Assembly: GCF_038023995.1 (NCBI RefSeq)
Contig: NZ_CP150660.1
Location: 2,912,501 to 2,976,500, forward strand
Direction of reading: 5' to 3'
Length of the DNA stretch: 64,000 nt
Origin: Polaribacter atrinae
GTDB taxonomy: Bacteria; Bacteroidota; Bacteroidia; Flavobacteriales; Flavobacteriaceae
The notes below the pieces were generated by a model that did not search any database, had not been told where the DNA came from, and worked only from the letters and a program-made list of their open reading frames with translations. A program made the position numbers and the translations under genes. The first letter of the stretch is position 1. Every line of letters starts with the position of its first letter. Shown here piece by piece: positions 15,879-25,791 of the stretch.

Positions 15879-17894
15879 ATGAAAAGGTTGTACCATTATA
15901 TACCCTTGCACTTTGTTGTGTTTTTAATTATTGGAATTTGTTTCCAGTTTTTCACTCAATTTTGGAAGTCAGATTTTTTAAAAATTTTATTGTTTTTAGG
16001 GGTTCTTGCAATGCTTGTTTTTTTGATAAAGAACAAAGTTATAAGAACCTGTATTGCTTTTGTTCTATTTTTTTTTGTTGGTGTTTCATCGGTTTATTTA
16101 AATGATGATAGAAATTACGATTCTTATTATCAACATCATTTAAAGGATAATTTTACGGTTGTTTTACAGATTCATAAAATATTAAAACCAGGGAATTATT
16201 ATCAAAAATATGAGGCGACTATTATTAAGGTTGATGATCTGAAGACTTTGGGTACGGTACTTTTAAATGTTAAAAATGATAGTATTTCAAATCCTTTAAA
16301 AGTTGATGATCGGCTATTTTTAAAACCTATTTTAAAAGAGTTAATTCCGCCTTTAAATCCGCATCAATTTAATTATAAATCTTATTTAGCCAAACAGGGC
16401 ATTCATCATCAGATATTTATTGATGAAAATAAATTTTTAAGGTTGAATACCAAAGCAAAGACCGTATTTGGTTTGTCGGCTACATTTAGAAATTTAATTC
16501 AGAAAGGTTTAGAAAAATATCATTTTAAGCCAGACGAATTAGCAGTGATAAATGCTTTGTTATTGGGGCAGCGACAAGATATTTCTAAAGAATTAATTGT
16601 AGATTATCAAAGAGCGGGAGCTATACATATTTTAGCTGTTTCTGGGTTGCATGTAGGTGTTATTTTGTGGATTCTATCTTTTATCTTTAAACCTGTAGAA
16701 AGAATAAAATACGGAAAGTTTATAAAAACAGTTATTATTGTTTCTTTACTTTGGATGTTTGCTTTTATAGCTGGTCTATCGGCTTCGGTTGTTAGAGCTG
16801 TAACTATGTTTACTTTTTTAGCAATCGGATTGTCTTTTCGTAGAAAAAATGTAGTAGAGTTTTCCTTCATTTCTTCCATGCTTTTTTTATTGTTGATAAA
16901 GCCAATGTTTCTTTTCGATGTAGGTTTTCAGTTAAGTTATTTAGCTGTTTTTGGGATACTTTGGACACAACCTAAAATTTATGGAATATGGAAACCTAAG
17001 TACAAGATTGTAAATTTTTTCTGGCAATTGTTAACCGTTTCATTAGCCGCTCAAGTAGGGATTTTGCCTTTAAGTATTTATTATTTTCAACAATTTCCAG
17101 GGTTGTTTTTAGCATCGAACTTAGTCATCATCCCTTTTTTAGGGGCAATTTTAATAGGCGGAATTTTAGTTATTATAACAGCAGTCTTAGATGTTTTACC
17201 TCAATTTTTAGCAGATATTTACGGAGTTGTTATTTCTTGGATGAATGGTTTTGTAAGTTGGGTTTCTCATCAAGAAGAATTCTTGTTTAAAGAAATTTCA
17301 ATTTCATTTAGCAGCATGCTATTTTGGTATGTATTTCTGTTTTTAGCAGTGTCTTTCTTTTTAAAAAAGTCGTCTAAAGGACTTATTTACTTTTTAATTT
17401 CAATTTTATTTTTGCAGAGTGTTTTTCTATTTGAATCGAACGAAAATAAATCTAAAAAAGAATTGATTGTATTTCATAAAAGTAGGTTCTCTATGATTGG
17501 AAAAAGAGTAGGAGGTCAGCTATTTATAGAACACAACTTAGATATCGTAAGATTCGAAAATGAAAATAGTATTAAAACGTATCGAATTACAGAAGGTATT
17601 GATGAGGTTAAAAAGACCAATTTTAAGAATTTTATTCAATTTTCTAAAAAGAATATTTTATTGATTGATAGTTTAGGTGTTTACAATGTTTTGGGTATGA
17701 AAGAACCCGTTGTTGTATTGCAGTATTCACCAAAAATTAATCTAACAAGAATGATAGCAAGCATAAAACCATCACAAATTATTGCAGATGGTTCTAATTA
17801 TAAAAGTGATGTTATCCTTTGGGAAAAGACTTGTTTAAAACATCAAATTCCTTTTCATTATACAGGTCAAAACGGGGCGTTTATTATTGATTAA
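15879..17894 (+). CDS. comEC: ComEC/Rec2-type DNA-uptake channel protein
   Basis: 671 residues. Two to three N-terminal membrane segments are followed by a soluble DUF4131/OB-fold-like region (about 85-190) and a ComEC competence domain with many membrane segments (about 220-510), including the conserved stretch GAIHILAVSGLHVGVI and GLSASVVRAVTMF. The C-terminal 150 residues are short and lack the HxHxDH metal motif of a full metallo-beta-lactamase domain, as in most Bacteroidota members. The family forms the inner-membrane channel for single-stranded DNA in transformation. No other competence gene is in the window. It converges with the next gene. Confidence 0.88.
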   Translation: MKRLYHYIPLHFVVFLIIGICFQFFTQFWKSDFLKILLFLGVLAMLVFLIKNKVIRTCIAFVLFFFVGVSSVYLNDDRNYDSYYQHHLKDNFTVVLQIHKILKPGNYYQKYEATIIKVDDLKTLGTVLLNVKNDSISNPLKVDDRLFLKPILKELIPPLNPHQFNYKSYLAKQGIHHQIFIDENKFLRLNTKAKTVFGLSATFRNLIQKGLEKYHFKPDELAVINALLLGQRQDISKELIVDYQRAGAIHILAVSGLHVGVILWILSFIFKPVERIKYGKFIKTVIIVSLLWMFAFIAGLSASVVRAVTMFTFLAIGLSFRRKNVVEFSFISSMLFLLLIKPMFLFDVGFQLSYLAVFGILWTQPKIYGIWKPKYKIVNFFWQLLTVSLAAQVGILPLSIYYFQQFPGLFLASNLVIIPFLGAILIGGILVIITAVLDVLPQFLADIYGVVISWMNGFVSWVSHQEEFLFKEISISFSSMLFWYVFLFLAVSFFLKKSSKGLIYFLISILFLQSVFLFESNENKSKKELIVFHKSRFSMIGKRVGGQLFIEHNLDIVRFENENSIKTYRITEGIDEVKKTNFKNFIQFSKKNILLIDSLGVYNVLGMKEPVVVLQYSPKINLTRMIASIKPSQIIADGSNYKSDVILWEKTCLKHQIPFHYTGQNGAFIID

Positions 17895-17927
17895 AAAAAC
17901 GTGTAGGTGTTTATGTCTACAAGAGTG

Positions 17928-18449
17928 TTATTTTAAATTACTTTTAAAATCATTATCAAAGTCTTCCCATTTTTTAGTTTTGTAAAGTTCATCAGAAAAA
18001 TAGACCAATATTTTTTCCATAATTTCTTTGTCTAAATAACCAGGGATTTTATCTAATAACTGTACATCTTCCGACAAAAAGAGGGTAGTTGGGTAAGATA
18101 ATTTACCATCCATTAAAGAAGCTGCAAGTTGGTGGTAACCACGTCTACCTTCTTTTTGAAATTTAAACGTATGATCATTAAAAATGATATCCTCTTTGCC
18201 TTCACCATCTAGTTTAACAGCGTAAAAGTTTTTATTGATATAATCACCTATTGTTTTATTAGAATAGGTGTTTAAATCCATTTTTTTACAATAGCCACAC
18301 CAATCTGTATATATATCAACTAAAATAGGTTTTGGGTTTGCTTTGTTTAATTCGATAGCCTCTTCAAAACCAAGCCATTTAATGTTTTCTTGCCCATTTG
18401 TATTTATATAAAATAGGGAAACAGCAATAAGTAATATCAGTTTTTTCAT
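17928..18449 (-). CDS. Secreted thioredoxin-fold protein
   Basis: 173 residues with a signal peptide (1-19, ending NTNG). A thioredoxin-like domain has the redox motif WCGYCKK after PILVDIYTDW, and a YPTTLFLS cis-proline segment. Such proteins act as periplasmic disulfide reductases or chaperones of redox-sensitive proteins. It stands alone, facing comEC, and is separated from the upstream peptide transporter by a terminator. Confidence 0.88.
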   Translation of the reverse strand: MKKLILLIAVSLFYINTNGQENIKWLGFEEAIELNKANPKPILVDIYTDWCGYCKKMDLNTYSNKTIGDYINKNFYAVKLDGEGKEDIIFNDHTFKFQKEGRRGYHQLAASLMDGKLSYPTTLFLSEDVQLLDKIPGYLDKEIMEKILVYFSDELYKTKKWEDFDNDFKSNLK

Positions 18450-18483
18450 AATTATTGAGTCGTAATATTTAGGTCTAATTTAC

Positions 18484-18518
18484 AAAAAAAAAGAGCCTTT
18501 AAAAAAGCTCTTTTTTTA
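18484..18518 (-). terminator. Terminator of the peptide-uptake operon
   Basis: AAAAAGAGC and GCTCTTTTTT form the stem around a short A-rich loop, with T-runs on both strands. It lies 17 bases after the first POT transporter gene stop. Confidence 0.85.
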
Positions 18519-18534
18519 TTTATTTGGATGAAGT

Positions 18535-20103
18535 TTATTTTACTCCGTGCATTAGTTTTTTTAATAAAGGCGTTAAGCTCATAATTAAAAGACCTGCAAT
18601 GATAGGTACAAAAGTGAAAATTAAAAAGAAAGTACTCATAGAGTATTCTGTTGTTATTTTATCAATCATTCCTCCCATCAATCCTGCTAATTTATTTCCC
18701 ATACCAACTGCAATATACCAAAGACCAAACATCATTGCAATCATTTTTCCTGGTACTAATTTAGATACGTAAGACAATCCTACCGGAGATAAACTTAATT
18801 CACCTAGAGTATGAAGTAAATAGGCTAAAATAAGCCAAATAACACTTACAGATGCTGTTTGTGCACCTTGAGGTATACTTGCAGAACCATAGGCCAAAAC
18901 TAAGAATCCTAGTCCTAATAATATTAATCCAACACCAAATTTTACGGTTGCAGGTGGATTGAATTTGCTTTCCCAAATTTTAGAAAATAAAGGCGCAAAT
19001 GTTATAATAAAGAATGAATTTAAAATTCCAAACCAAGAAGCAGGTATTTCTGTAGAAACTTCACTAAACTGGTTTTTTAACATGATGATTACTATGATCC
19101 AAATTACCGCAAAACTGATTCCTAAGAAAAGATTAGATAATGCATATTTTTTAAAAGTAATTTTAAATAAACTAATTAAAACATAGGTAATAATCATTAA
19201 AGGTACAACAGTAAGTAGTGTATTTGCTATTCTAAAAATATTTGCAGCGTTACCTTCTAATACTCTATTGGTATAATCTTTAGCAAAAATAGTCATAGAA
19301 CCACCTGCTTGTTCAAATGCGGCCCAAAAGAAAATAGTAAAAAATGCTAAAATACCAACAACAATATATCTGTCTCTCTGTACATTGCTTGGTACATCGT
19401 CATAACTCTTTTCTTCTTTGCTAGCAACTGCATCAGATAAATCAACAACTTTACTTGGTTTTGTACCAACTTTACCAAAAATGCTTTGAGCAAAATAGAA
19501 TTGTAACATTCCGAAAAACATAAAAATACCAGCTAAACCAAAACCAAAATGCCAACCATAGGTTTCACCAACATAACCACAAAGCATAATACCTAAAAAA
19601 GCACCAGCATTTACACCCATATAAAAAATAGTAAATGCACCATCTTTTTTTTCTTGAGCGTTTTTGTAAACACCATTAATAATTGAAGTAATATTAGGTT
19701 TAAAGAAACCATTTCCTGCAATTAATAAACCAATACCAACATATAATGCCCAAGGAGTATCAAATGCCATTGCTGCGTGCCCAAGTGTCATTAATAAAGC
19801 ACCTATAACAACTGCATTTCTGTAGCCTAAAAACCTGTCGGCTAAAATACCTCCAATAATAGGAGTAAAGTACACTAACATTGTGTAGGTGCCGTATAAA
19901 CTTAAAGCATCTTCACGACTCCAAGCCCAACCACCATCAGTTAATGATGAAATTAAAAAAATAACTAATAATGCACGCATTCCATAGTATGAAAAACGTT
20001 CCCACATTTCTGTGAAAAATAAAATAAATAAACCTGCTGGATGTCCTAGCAATAATTTATTGTTCATTTCTGAACCTTCAAATCTGTACTTAGTGGTATT
20101 CAT
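18535..20103 (-). CDS. Proton-dependent oligopeptide transporter (POT/PTR2 family), copy 1
   Basis: 522 residues with about 14 membrane segments. The POT signature ExxERFxYYG is present as TEMWERFSYYGMRA near the N-terminus, preceded by LLGHPAGLFILFF; GGILADRFLGYR, GNGFFKPNI and FYMGVNAGAFLG are the other PTR2 family motifs. It should import di- and tripeptides with protons. It is the last of three genes after a dipeptidyl peptidase and a paralogous transporter, and may differ from its paralogue in peptide preference. Confidence 0.93.
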   Translation of the reverse strand: MNTTKYRFEGSEMNNKLLLGHPAGLFILFFTEMWERFSYYGMRALLVIFLISSLTDGGWAWSREDALSLYGTYTMLVYFTPIIGGILADRFLGYRNAVVIGALLMTLGHAAMAFDTPWALYVGIGLLIAGNGFFKPNITSIINGVYKNAQEKKDGAFTIFYMGVNAGAFLGIMLCGYVGETYGWHFGFGLAGIFMFFGMLQFYFAQSIFGKVGTKPSKVVDLSDAVASKEEKSYDDVPSNVQRDRYIVVGILAFFTIFFWAAFEQAGGSMTIFAKDYTNRVLEGNAANIFRIANTLLTVVPLMIITYVLISLFKITFKKYALSNLFLGISFAVIWIIVIIMLKNQFSEVSTEIPASWFGILNSFFIITFAPLFSKIWESKFNPPATVKFGVGLILLGLGFLVLAYGSASIPQGAQTASVSVIWLILAYLLHTLGELSLSPVGLSYVSKLVPGKMIAMMFGLWYIAVGMGNKLAGLMGGMIDKITTEYSMSTFFLIFTFVPIIAGLLIMSLTPLLKKLMHGVK

Positions 20104-20164
20104 GTATAAAAGTTAAAATTATTTAATTATTACAAACCTCATTAAGGTAAATTTTATAAGGTTG

Positions 20165-21601
20165 TTATTCTGTTTTTTTACTGATTCGGAATTCAAAACC
20201 TTCGGTCTCATCACTTTTAGTTTCTGTTCTATCTTCTGCACCATGCGTCAACCTTTTTAGAGGTTTTAGAATTGCAATCAATAATAAACCAAAAATAGTA
20301 CATGTTATTGCAATTCCTGTAAACACTTCAAAATCTCCAGCATCTTCAGATAGACCTCCAATAAAACCAGCAACTTTGTTACCTAGACCAGTTGCAGCAA
20401 AATAAGCACCCATCATTAAAGAAGCGTATTTTAATGGCGCTAACTTAGTTATAAATGACAATGCAACAGGAGAAGCACAAAGCTCACCAATTGTATGAAA
20501 AAGGTATGCCAATATTAACCAAATCATTGCAGATTTTTCTGCTACTTCATCTCCATTCATTACTACCTCAGAGGCAGCTTTACTCATAAAGAAGAAACCA
20601 AAAGCCATAATAATTACACCTACTGCCATCTTAAATATAGAAGAAGCTTCTCTTCCTTTACTTTTCCATTTATACCAAAATCCACCAACAGCAGTTCCTA
20701 ATACAATGATAAAGAATGCATTTACTGATTGAAATACAGCGGCTGGAATTTCATTTCCAATTAAAGGTAAAGAGAAAGATAAAATTCTATTTGTTTTTTG
20801 TTCGGTATATAAACTCATTAATCCACCGGCTTGTTCAAAAGCACCCCAAAAAACAATAATTATTAAGAAAGAAAGAAACATTACTAACATTCTATCTTTT
20901 TCAATTTTAGTTAAAGGCTTTTTTAGTAATTCTTTATCAGGTGAATCTGCATTACCGATAAAATTTCCAACGCTACCTAAATATTTTAAGCCATACATAT
21001 ATACAATTTGACCAAGTCCCATACCAATACCCGCTAGACCAAAACCATAATGCCATCCATATTTAGCGGCAACTGCACCAACTAAAATAGCTCCTAAGAA
21101 AGCTCCTAAGTTAATTCCTATGTAGAAAACATAAAAACCTTTGTCTCGTCTCTCATCTCCTTGTTTGTATAGACCTCCAACCATTGTAGATATGTTTGGC
21201 TTTAAGAAACCAACACCAATTACAATAAAAATAAGCCCTGTAAAGAATGCCCATTGCGCATCAATTGCTAAAATTCCGTGACCGATACACAATAAGATTC
21301 CTCCGAGCATTACTGCTTTCTTTTGTCCTATAAATTTATCAGCAATCCAACCTCCAGGAATGGATGTTAAATAGACAAACATGGTATATGTTCCGTAAAA
21401 AGATAAAGTCTCACCATTAGTCCAACCAAAACCAGATTGTGGATCTCCCATAATAATTGGAGCAGCAAGATATAACGTTAAAATTGCTCGCATTCCATAA
21501 TAAGAAAAACGTTCCCACATTTCCACAAAAAATAATACGTACAACCCTACAGGATGCCCAAATAACTCTTTTTCATGTGGTTCTTTTATTAAATTACTCA
21601 T
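20165..21601 (-). CDS. Proton-dependent oligopeptide transporter (POT/PTR2 family), copy 2
   Basis: 478 residues, about 12-14 membrane segments. It carries FFVEMWERFSYYGMRA, GGWIADKFIGQK, GVGFLKPNI and FYIGINLGAFLG, and ends in a short charged tail. It is clearly paralogous to the next gene downstream and lies 11 bp after the dipeptidyl peptidase gene. The arrangement suggests uptake of the dipeptides released by that peptidase. Confidence 0.93.
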   Translation of the reverse strand: MSNLIKEPHEKELFGHPVGLYVLFFVEMWERFSYYGMRAILTLYLAAPIIMGDPQSGFGWTNGETLSFYGTYTMFVYLTSIPGGWIADKFIGQKKAVMLGGILLCIGHGILAIDAQWAFFTGLIFIVIGVGFLKPNISTMVGGLYKQGDERRDKGFYVFYIGINLGAFLGAILVGAVAAKYGWHYGFGLAGIGMGLGQIVYMYGLKYLGSVGNFIGNADSPDKELLKKPLTKIEKDRMLVMFLSFLIIIVFWGAFEQAGGLMSLYTEQKTNRILSFSLPLIGNEIPAAVFQSVNAFFIIVLGTAVGGFWYKWKSKGREASSIFKMAVGVIIMAFGFFFMSKAASEVVMNGDEVAEKSAMIWLILAYLFHTIGELCASPVALSFITKLAPLKYASLMMGAYFAATGLGNKVAGFIGGLSEDAGDFEVFTGIAITCTIFGLLLIAILKPLKRLTHGAEDRTETKSDETEGFEFRISKKTE

Positions 21602-21612
21602 AGTTTATCCTT

Positions 21613-23814
21613 TTATTTAGTTGATTCTTTATTTAAATTTTCGTCGATAAAGTTAGTCATTTTTGTGTACAAATTTAAACGCATATTTCTTCCTTTATAA
21701 ATTCCGTGTGCTCTGTCTGGTACAATAAACATATCAAATTGTTTATTAGCTTCAATTAAAGAATTTATCATTCTGTAAGAGTTTTGTACATGCACGTTGT
21801 CATCACCAGTTCCATGAACCAATAAATAGTTTCCTTTTAATTTGTCTGCATAATTAAATGGTGAGTTATCATCATAACCGCTTGCATTTTCTTGTGGAGT
21901 TTGCATATAACGTTCCGTGTAAACAGAATCGTAAAAACGCCAAGAAGTAACCGGAGCAACTGCAATTGCTGTAGTAAAAATGTCATTTCCTTTTAAAATA
22001 CAATTTGTGCTCATAAAACCACCATAAGACCATCCCCAAATACCAACATTATTATTGTCGATGTAAGAACGTTCTACTAATTTTTTTGCTGCTGCAATTT
22101 GATCTTCTACTTCGTATTTACCCAATTCTTTCTGAGTTACCTTTTTAAAATCGGCACCTTTAAAACCAGTTCCACGTCCATCAATACAAACTACAATAAT
22201 CCCTTTTTGAGCCAACATGTTATGCCAGTAATCATTACTTCCGTTCCAAGTATTCCCAACTTGTTGAGAACCTGGACCAGAATATTGAAACATTAATAAT
22301 GGATATTTCTTGTTTTCATCAAAATCTAAAGGCTTAATCATCCACATATTTAAGTCGTTTCCGTTAATGTTAATTGTAGAAAACTCTTTAGGACTCATTT
22401 TATATGCCGATAATCTTTCTTTTAAAGCATCATTATTTTTGATCACCTTTAACATTTGTCCTTTAGCTGTGTATAAAGAATAAATAGGTGGTGTTTCTGC
22501 TGATGAATATGTGTTGATAAAGTAGTTTAAGTTTTTACTGAATGACGCATTATTTTGTCCGCTTTCATTACTTAATAACTGTTTCTTTTTTCCTTTTATG
22601 TTGATAGAATACACACCTCTATTGATAGATCCGTTTTCTACAGATTGATAATAGATAGTTTTCTTTTTTTCGTTAAAACCGTAGTAGTTGGTTACTTCCC
22701 AATCTCCTTTTGTAATTTGATTGATTAATTTTCCATTAAAATCATAATGATAAATATGGTTGTAACCATCCTTTTCGCTTGTCCAAATAAAACTGTTATC
22801 AGCTAAAAAAGTAAGATTGTCTGTAATATCTACATACGCTTTATCAGTTTCATTTAATAATAAAGAAGCAGTAGTATTTTGAGAATTAACTTTGTGTAGG
22901 TTTAAGTTATTTTGATGACGGTTTAAAGTCGTTGCAACTAAAATATCTGAATCATTAGACCATTTTATTCTAGGAATATATTCATAATCTCCCAAAGAAA
23001 TTGTTTCTGTATTTTTAGATGAAAGCGTATACATATGTAAAGTCACATCTGCATTTTTCTCACCTGCTTTAGGATACTTAAAAACTTGTTGTGTTGGGTA
23101 TAATTCTGTACCAACAACATCCATAGAAAAAGTAGGAACGTTGGTTTCATCAAAACGTAAAAATGCTAAATGCGTTCCGGTTTTATTCCATTCAAAAGCT
23201 CTTACAAAGGCAAATTCTTCTTCGTAAACCCAGTCTGTAATACCGTTAATTACTTCATTTATTTTACCATCGTTTGTAACTTGAGTAATTTTGTTTGATG
23301 CTACATTTTTAATGAAAATGTTATTGTTTTTTGCATAAGCAACATTTTTATTATCTGGAGAAAAAATAGGTTCTTGAATAGCTTCTCCAATTAAAGTCAG
23401 TTCTTTGGTAGCAATATCGTAGGCATAGTAAGTACCTTTTTTAGAATGACGATAAATTTGCTCAAAGTTAGTACCTAAAATAAGTTTGGTTTCATCATTG
23501 TTAAAACTGTAAGAAGAAAAGTTATTTAAGCCTTTTAAATTGGCACTATTTACAATCGTTTCTACTTTTTCTAATGTTTTATAGCTGTATTTGTCTACAG
23601 AAACCGATCTGGTTTGTCTATCATAGTCTAAAACAGCATAAAAATCACCATTCATAGAGTTTAAAGAATTCATTCTTTCTGCAGAAAACGTTCCGTTCCA
23701 GATTTCTTCTAGTGTAATTTCTTTTAAATTTGATGTTTGTTTTGAGTTTGTTTGTGCTAAAGATATGTAACTAGTTAATAATATAATAGTTACAAAAAAG
23801 ATTCCTTTTTTCAT
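21613..23814 (-). CDS. Dipeptidyl peptidase IV, family S9B
   Basis: 733 residues from the chosen start at 23814, which places a signal peptide (KKGIFFVTIILLTSYISLAQ) at the N-terminus; the longer frame from 23865 adds 17 non-signal residues. The N-terminal two-thirds is a DPPIV beta-propeller with the double-Glu motif DWVYEEEFAF that holds the free N-terminus of substrates. The C-terminal alpha/beta hydrolase has the triad: Ser in GWSYGGFMS, Asp in GTGDDNVH and His in DRAHGI. It releases X-Pro or X-Ala dipeptides from peptides in the periplasm. It heads an operon with two peptide transporters. Confidence 0.95.
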   Translation of the reverse strand: MKKGIFFVTIILLTSYISLAQTNSKQTSNLKEITLEEIWNGTFSAERMNSLNSMNGDFYAVLDYDRQTRSVSVDKYSYKTLEKVETIVNSANLKGLNNFSSYSFNNDETKLILGTNFEQIYRHSKKGTYYAYDIATKELTLIGEAIQEPIFSPDNKNVAYAKNNNIFIKNVASNKITQVTNDGKINEVINGITDWVYEEEFAFVRAFEWNKTGTHLAFLRFDETNVPTFSMDVVGTELYPTQQVFKYPKAGEKNADVTLHMYTLSSKNTETISLGDYEYIPRIKWSNDSDILVATTLNRHQNNLNLHKVNSQNTTASLLLNETDKAYVDITDNLTFLADNSFIWTSEKDGYNHIYHYDFNGKLINQITKGDWEVTNYYGFNEKKKTIYYQSVENGSINRGVYSINIKGKKKQLLSNESGQNNASFSKNLNYFINTYSSAETPPIYSLYTAKGQMLKVIKNNDALKERLSAYKMSPKEFSTININGNDLNMWMIKPLDFDENKKYPLLMFQYSGPGSQQVGNTWNGSNDYWHNMLAQKGIIVVCIDGRGTGFKGADFKKVTQKELGKYEVEDQIAAAKKLVERSYIDNNNVGIWGWSYGGFMSTNCILKGNDIFTTAIAVAPVTSWRFYDSVYTERYMQTPQENASGYDDNSPFNYADKLKGNYLLVHGTGDDNVHVQNSYRMINSLIEANKQFDMFIVPDRAHGIYKGRNMRLNLYTKMTNFIDENLNKESTK

Positions 23815-23925
23815 TGTAGACCTTGGGATTTGATAAAAGTTTGCCAAGTTTACGGAAAAATCCATAAAAAATATCTTAAAAAATCAGAAAACTTGAATAT
23901 CTCCTAATGTTTTAACAGTTTGACT

Positions 23926-23933
23926 TATCTTTG
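23926..23933 (+). promoter_or_regulatory. Probable -7 element of the HMG-CoA reductase gene
   Basis: TATCTTTG matches TAnnTTTG and lies 26 bases before the start codon. The TTTG at 23919-23922 is too close to be its -33 partner. Confidence 0.5.
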
Positions 23934-23959
23934 TTCTCGATACTTTTATACCCAAATGA

Positions 23960-25687
23960 ATGAGCAAACTTATTTCAGGTTTTTCTAAGTTAACTAAAGA
24001 TGAAAAGATTACGTGGTTAACAGAAAATTATTTCCATAATCAATCAGAAACTAAAGCTATTATTAAGCAGTATTGGAACGACAATAAAGATTTACAACAA
24101 CTGCATGATGATTTTATAGAAAACACAATTTCTAACTTTTACATGCCTTTTGGTATAGCACCAAATTTTGTAATTAATAATAGAACCTATGTAATACCTA
24201 TGGTTGTAGAAGAAAGCTCTGTGGTTGCAGCAGCTTCTTTGGTGGGGAAATTTTGGAGTACAAGAGGTGGTTTTAAAACAATGGTTATTGGTACTACAAA
24301 AATTGGGCAAGTCCATTTTATGTATGCTGGCGATAAAACTGAAATTGAAACCTATTTCAATAAAAACAAAACAGAATTATTTGCAGCTACGGCTTCCATC
24401 ACTAAAAATATGGAAAAACGTGGCGGCGGAATTTTAGATATTAAATTAGTTGATAAAACTGATAAACTAGAAAACTATTATCAATTACATGTAACCTTTG
24501 AAACGAAAGATTCAATGGGCGCAAACTTTATCAATTCTTGTTTAGAGGCAATTGCTAAAAAGTTTGAAAAAGACGATATAGAAATTGTAATGAGTATTTT
24601 ATCTAATTACGTTCCAGAATGTGTGGTTAGAGCAGAAGTGAGTTGTAAAATAGAAGAATTAGGAGGAGAGAATCCTCAAAAATTTGCAGAGAAATTTTAT
24701 CAAGCTGTAAAAATTGCAGAAATAGAACCTTACAGAGCGGTGACGCATAATAAGGGAATTATGAATGGCGTTGATGCCGTTGTTTTAGCAACTGGTAATG
24801 ATTTTAGAGCAGTAGAAGCAGGTGCGCATGCGTACGCGTCTAGATCAGGACAATATTCAAGTTTATCTCATTGTTCTATTGATGATGGAGTTTTTAAATT
24901 TTGGATAGAAATTCCTTTAGCTTTAGGTACGGTTGGTGGTTTAACAGGTTTACATCCTTTAGCAAAGTTATCTTTAGAAATGTTGCAAAAACCATCTGCA
25001 AGAACATTAATGCAAGTTATGGCTGCAGCAGGATTGGCTCAAAATTTTGCAGCTTTAAGGGCGTTAACAACTAAAGGAATTCAGCACGGACACATGAAAA
25101 TGCACTTGCAGAATATCTTAAATCAATTTAATGCAACAGAAGAAGAAAAAGAGATAGTTACTGCTTTTTTTGATAAGAAAACAGTGACACATTCTGCGGT
25201 AGTAGAAAAGATAGATGCCTTAAGAAAACCAAACATTAATTGGATTGATTTTTTGGATAAAAATTTAGTGAGTTCTAAGTTGTATAAGATTGATAAAAAT
25301 TCAAAACCTATTTTTGGAAAGATGAATGGACAACAAATGATAGAACATTTAAGTTTTTTACTTCAGATTTCTAACGGAAAAGTAGCTGCAGATTATTATG
25401 TTTCTGATGAGAAATCTGCAAGAAGAAAACCTTTTTTAAATACAGAAGGTGAATTACAAGTTGGTTTTAAAGCGCCTTTGTTGTCTGAAGAACCAAATGA
25501 TTTAAAATTTAATTCCGTTGGTGAAGCTATAAATGATTTATTTATTCAAATTGATAATTTTAAAACTCATTTTGAAACAGCGAATGCTGAAAATCATCCT
25601 TTTTTTGGGGAATTAGATTATGCTTATTGGCAGAAATTTCATGTAAAACATTTTACACATCATTTTAAACAATTCGGATTGGTTTAA
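23960..25687 (+). CDS. Hydroxymethylglutaryl-CoA reductase (class II type) with a C-terminal DUF1569/DinB-like domain
   Basis: 575 residues. Residues 1 to about 430 are a class II HMG-CoA reductase: YVIPMVVEESSVVAAAS with the catalytic Glu (84/85), THNKGIMNGVDAV with the catalytic Lys, ATGNDFRAVEAGAH with the Asp, GGLTGLHPLAK and HGHMKMH with the catalytic His. Residues about 433-575 are an added domain with GKMNGQQMIEHLSFL, HPFFGELDYAYW and HFTHHFKQFG, which resembles DUF1569 of the DinB-like four-helix family, including its three His positions. HMG-CoA reductase makes (or consumes) mevalonate; the mevalonate kinases downstream argue for synthesis. The role of the extra domain is unknown. 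Confidence 0.9.
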   Translation: MSKLISGFSKLTKDEKITWLTENYFHNQSETKAIIKQYWNDNKDLQQLHDDFIENTISNFYMPFGIAPNFVINNRTYVIPMVVEESSVVAAASLVGKFWSTRGGFKTMVIGTTKIGQVHFMYAGDKTEIETYFNKNKTELFAATASITKNMEKRGGGILDIKLVDKTDKLENYYQLHVTFETKDSMGANFINSCLEAIAKKFEKDDIEIVMSILSNYVPECVVRAEVSCKIEELGGENPQKFAEKFYQAVKIAEIEPYRAVTHNKGIMNGVDAVVLATGNDFRAVEAGAHAYASRSGQYSSLSHCSIDDGVFKFWIEIPLALGTVGGLTGLHPLAKLSLEMLQKPSARTLMQVMAAAGLAQNFAALRALTTKGIQHGHMKMHLQNILNQFNATEEEKEIVTAFFDKKTVTHSAVVEKIDALRKPNINWIDFLDKNLVSSKLYKIDKNSKPIFGKMNGQQMIEHLSFLLQISNGKVAADYYVSDEKSARRKPFLNTEGELQVGFKAPLLSEEPNDLKFNSVGEAINDLFIQIDNFKTHFETANAENHPFFGELDYAYWQKFHVKHFTHHFKQFGLV

Positions 25688-25691
25688 ATTT

Positions 25692-25778
25692 GAATTGCAA
25701 TGATTGATAAATATATTTTGGCTAATGCCATTTGTATGTAATTTGTTTATGTAATCCAGCTAAAGCTGGATGCAATTG
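25692..25778. repeat. Dispersed palindromic repeat (ATCCAGCT-AGCTGGAT family)
   Basis: ATCCAGCTAAAGCTGGAT at 25754-25771 is a perfect 8-bp stem. Outer ends GAATTGCA (25692-25699) and TGCAATTG (25771-25778) are inverted, and TTTTGGCTAATGCCATTT in the middle is a second small palindrome. The set looks like one mobile repeat unit placed between two mevalonate genes. Confidence 0.65.
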
Positions 25779-25791
25779 ATAAAAGATAATA

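Noticed and set aside
15879..17894. Functional metallo-beta-lactamase domain at the ComEC C-terminus
   Set aside because: The last 150 residues lack HxHxDH and the other metal ligands.
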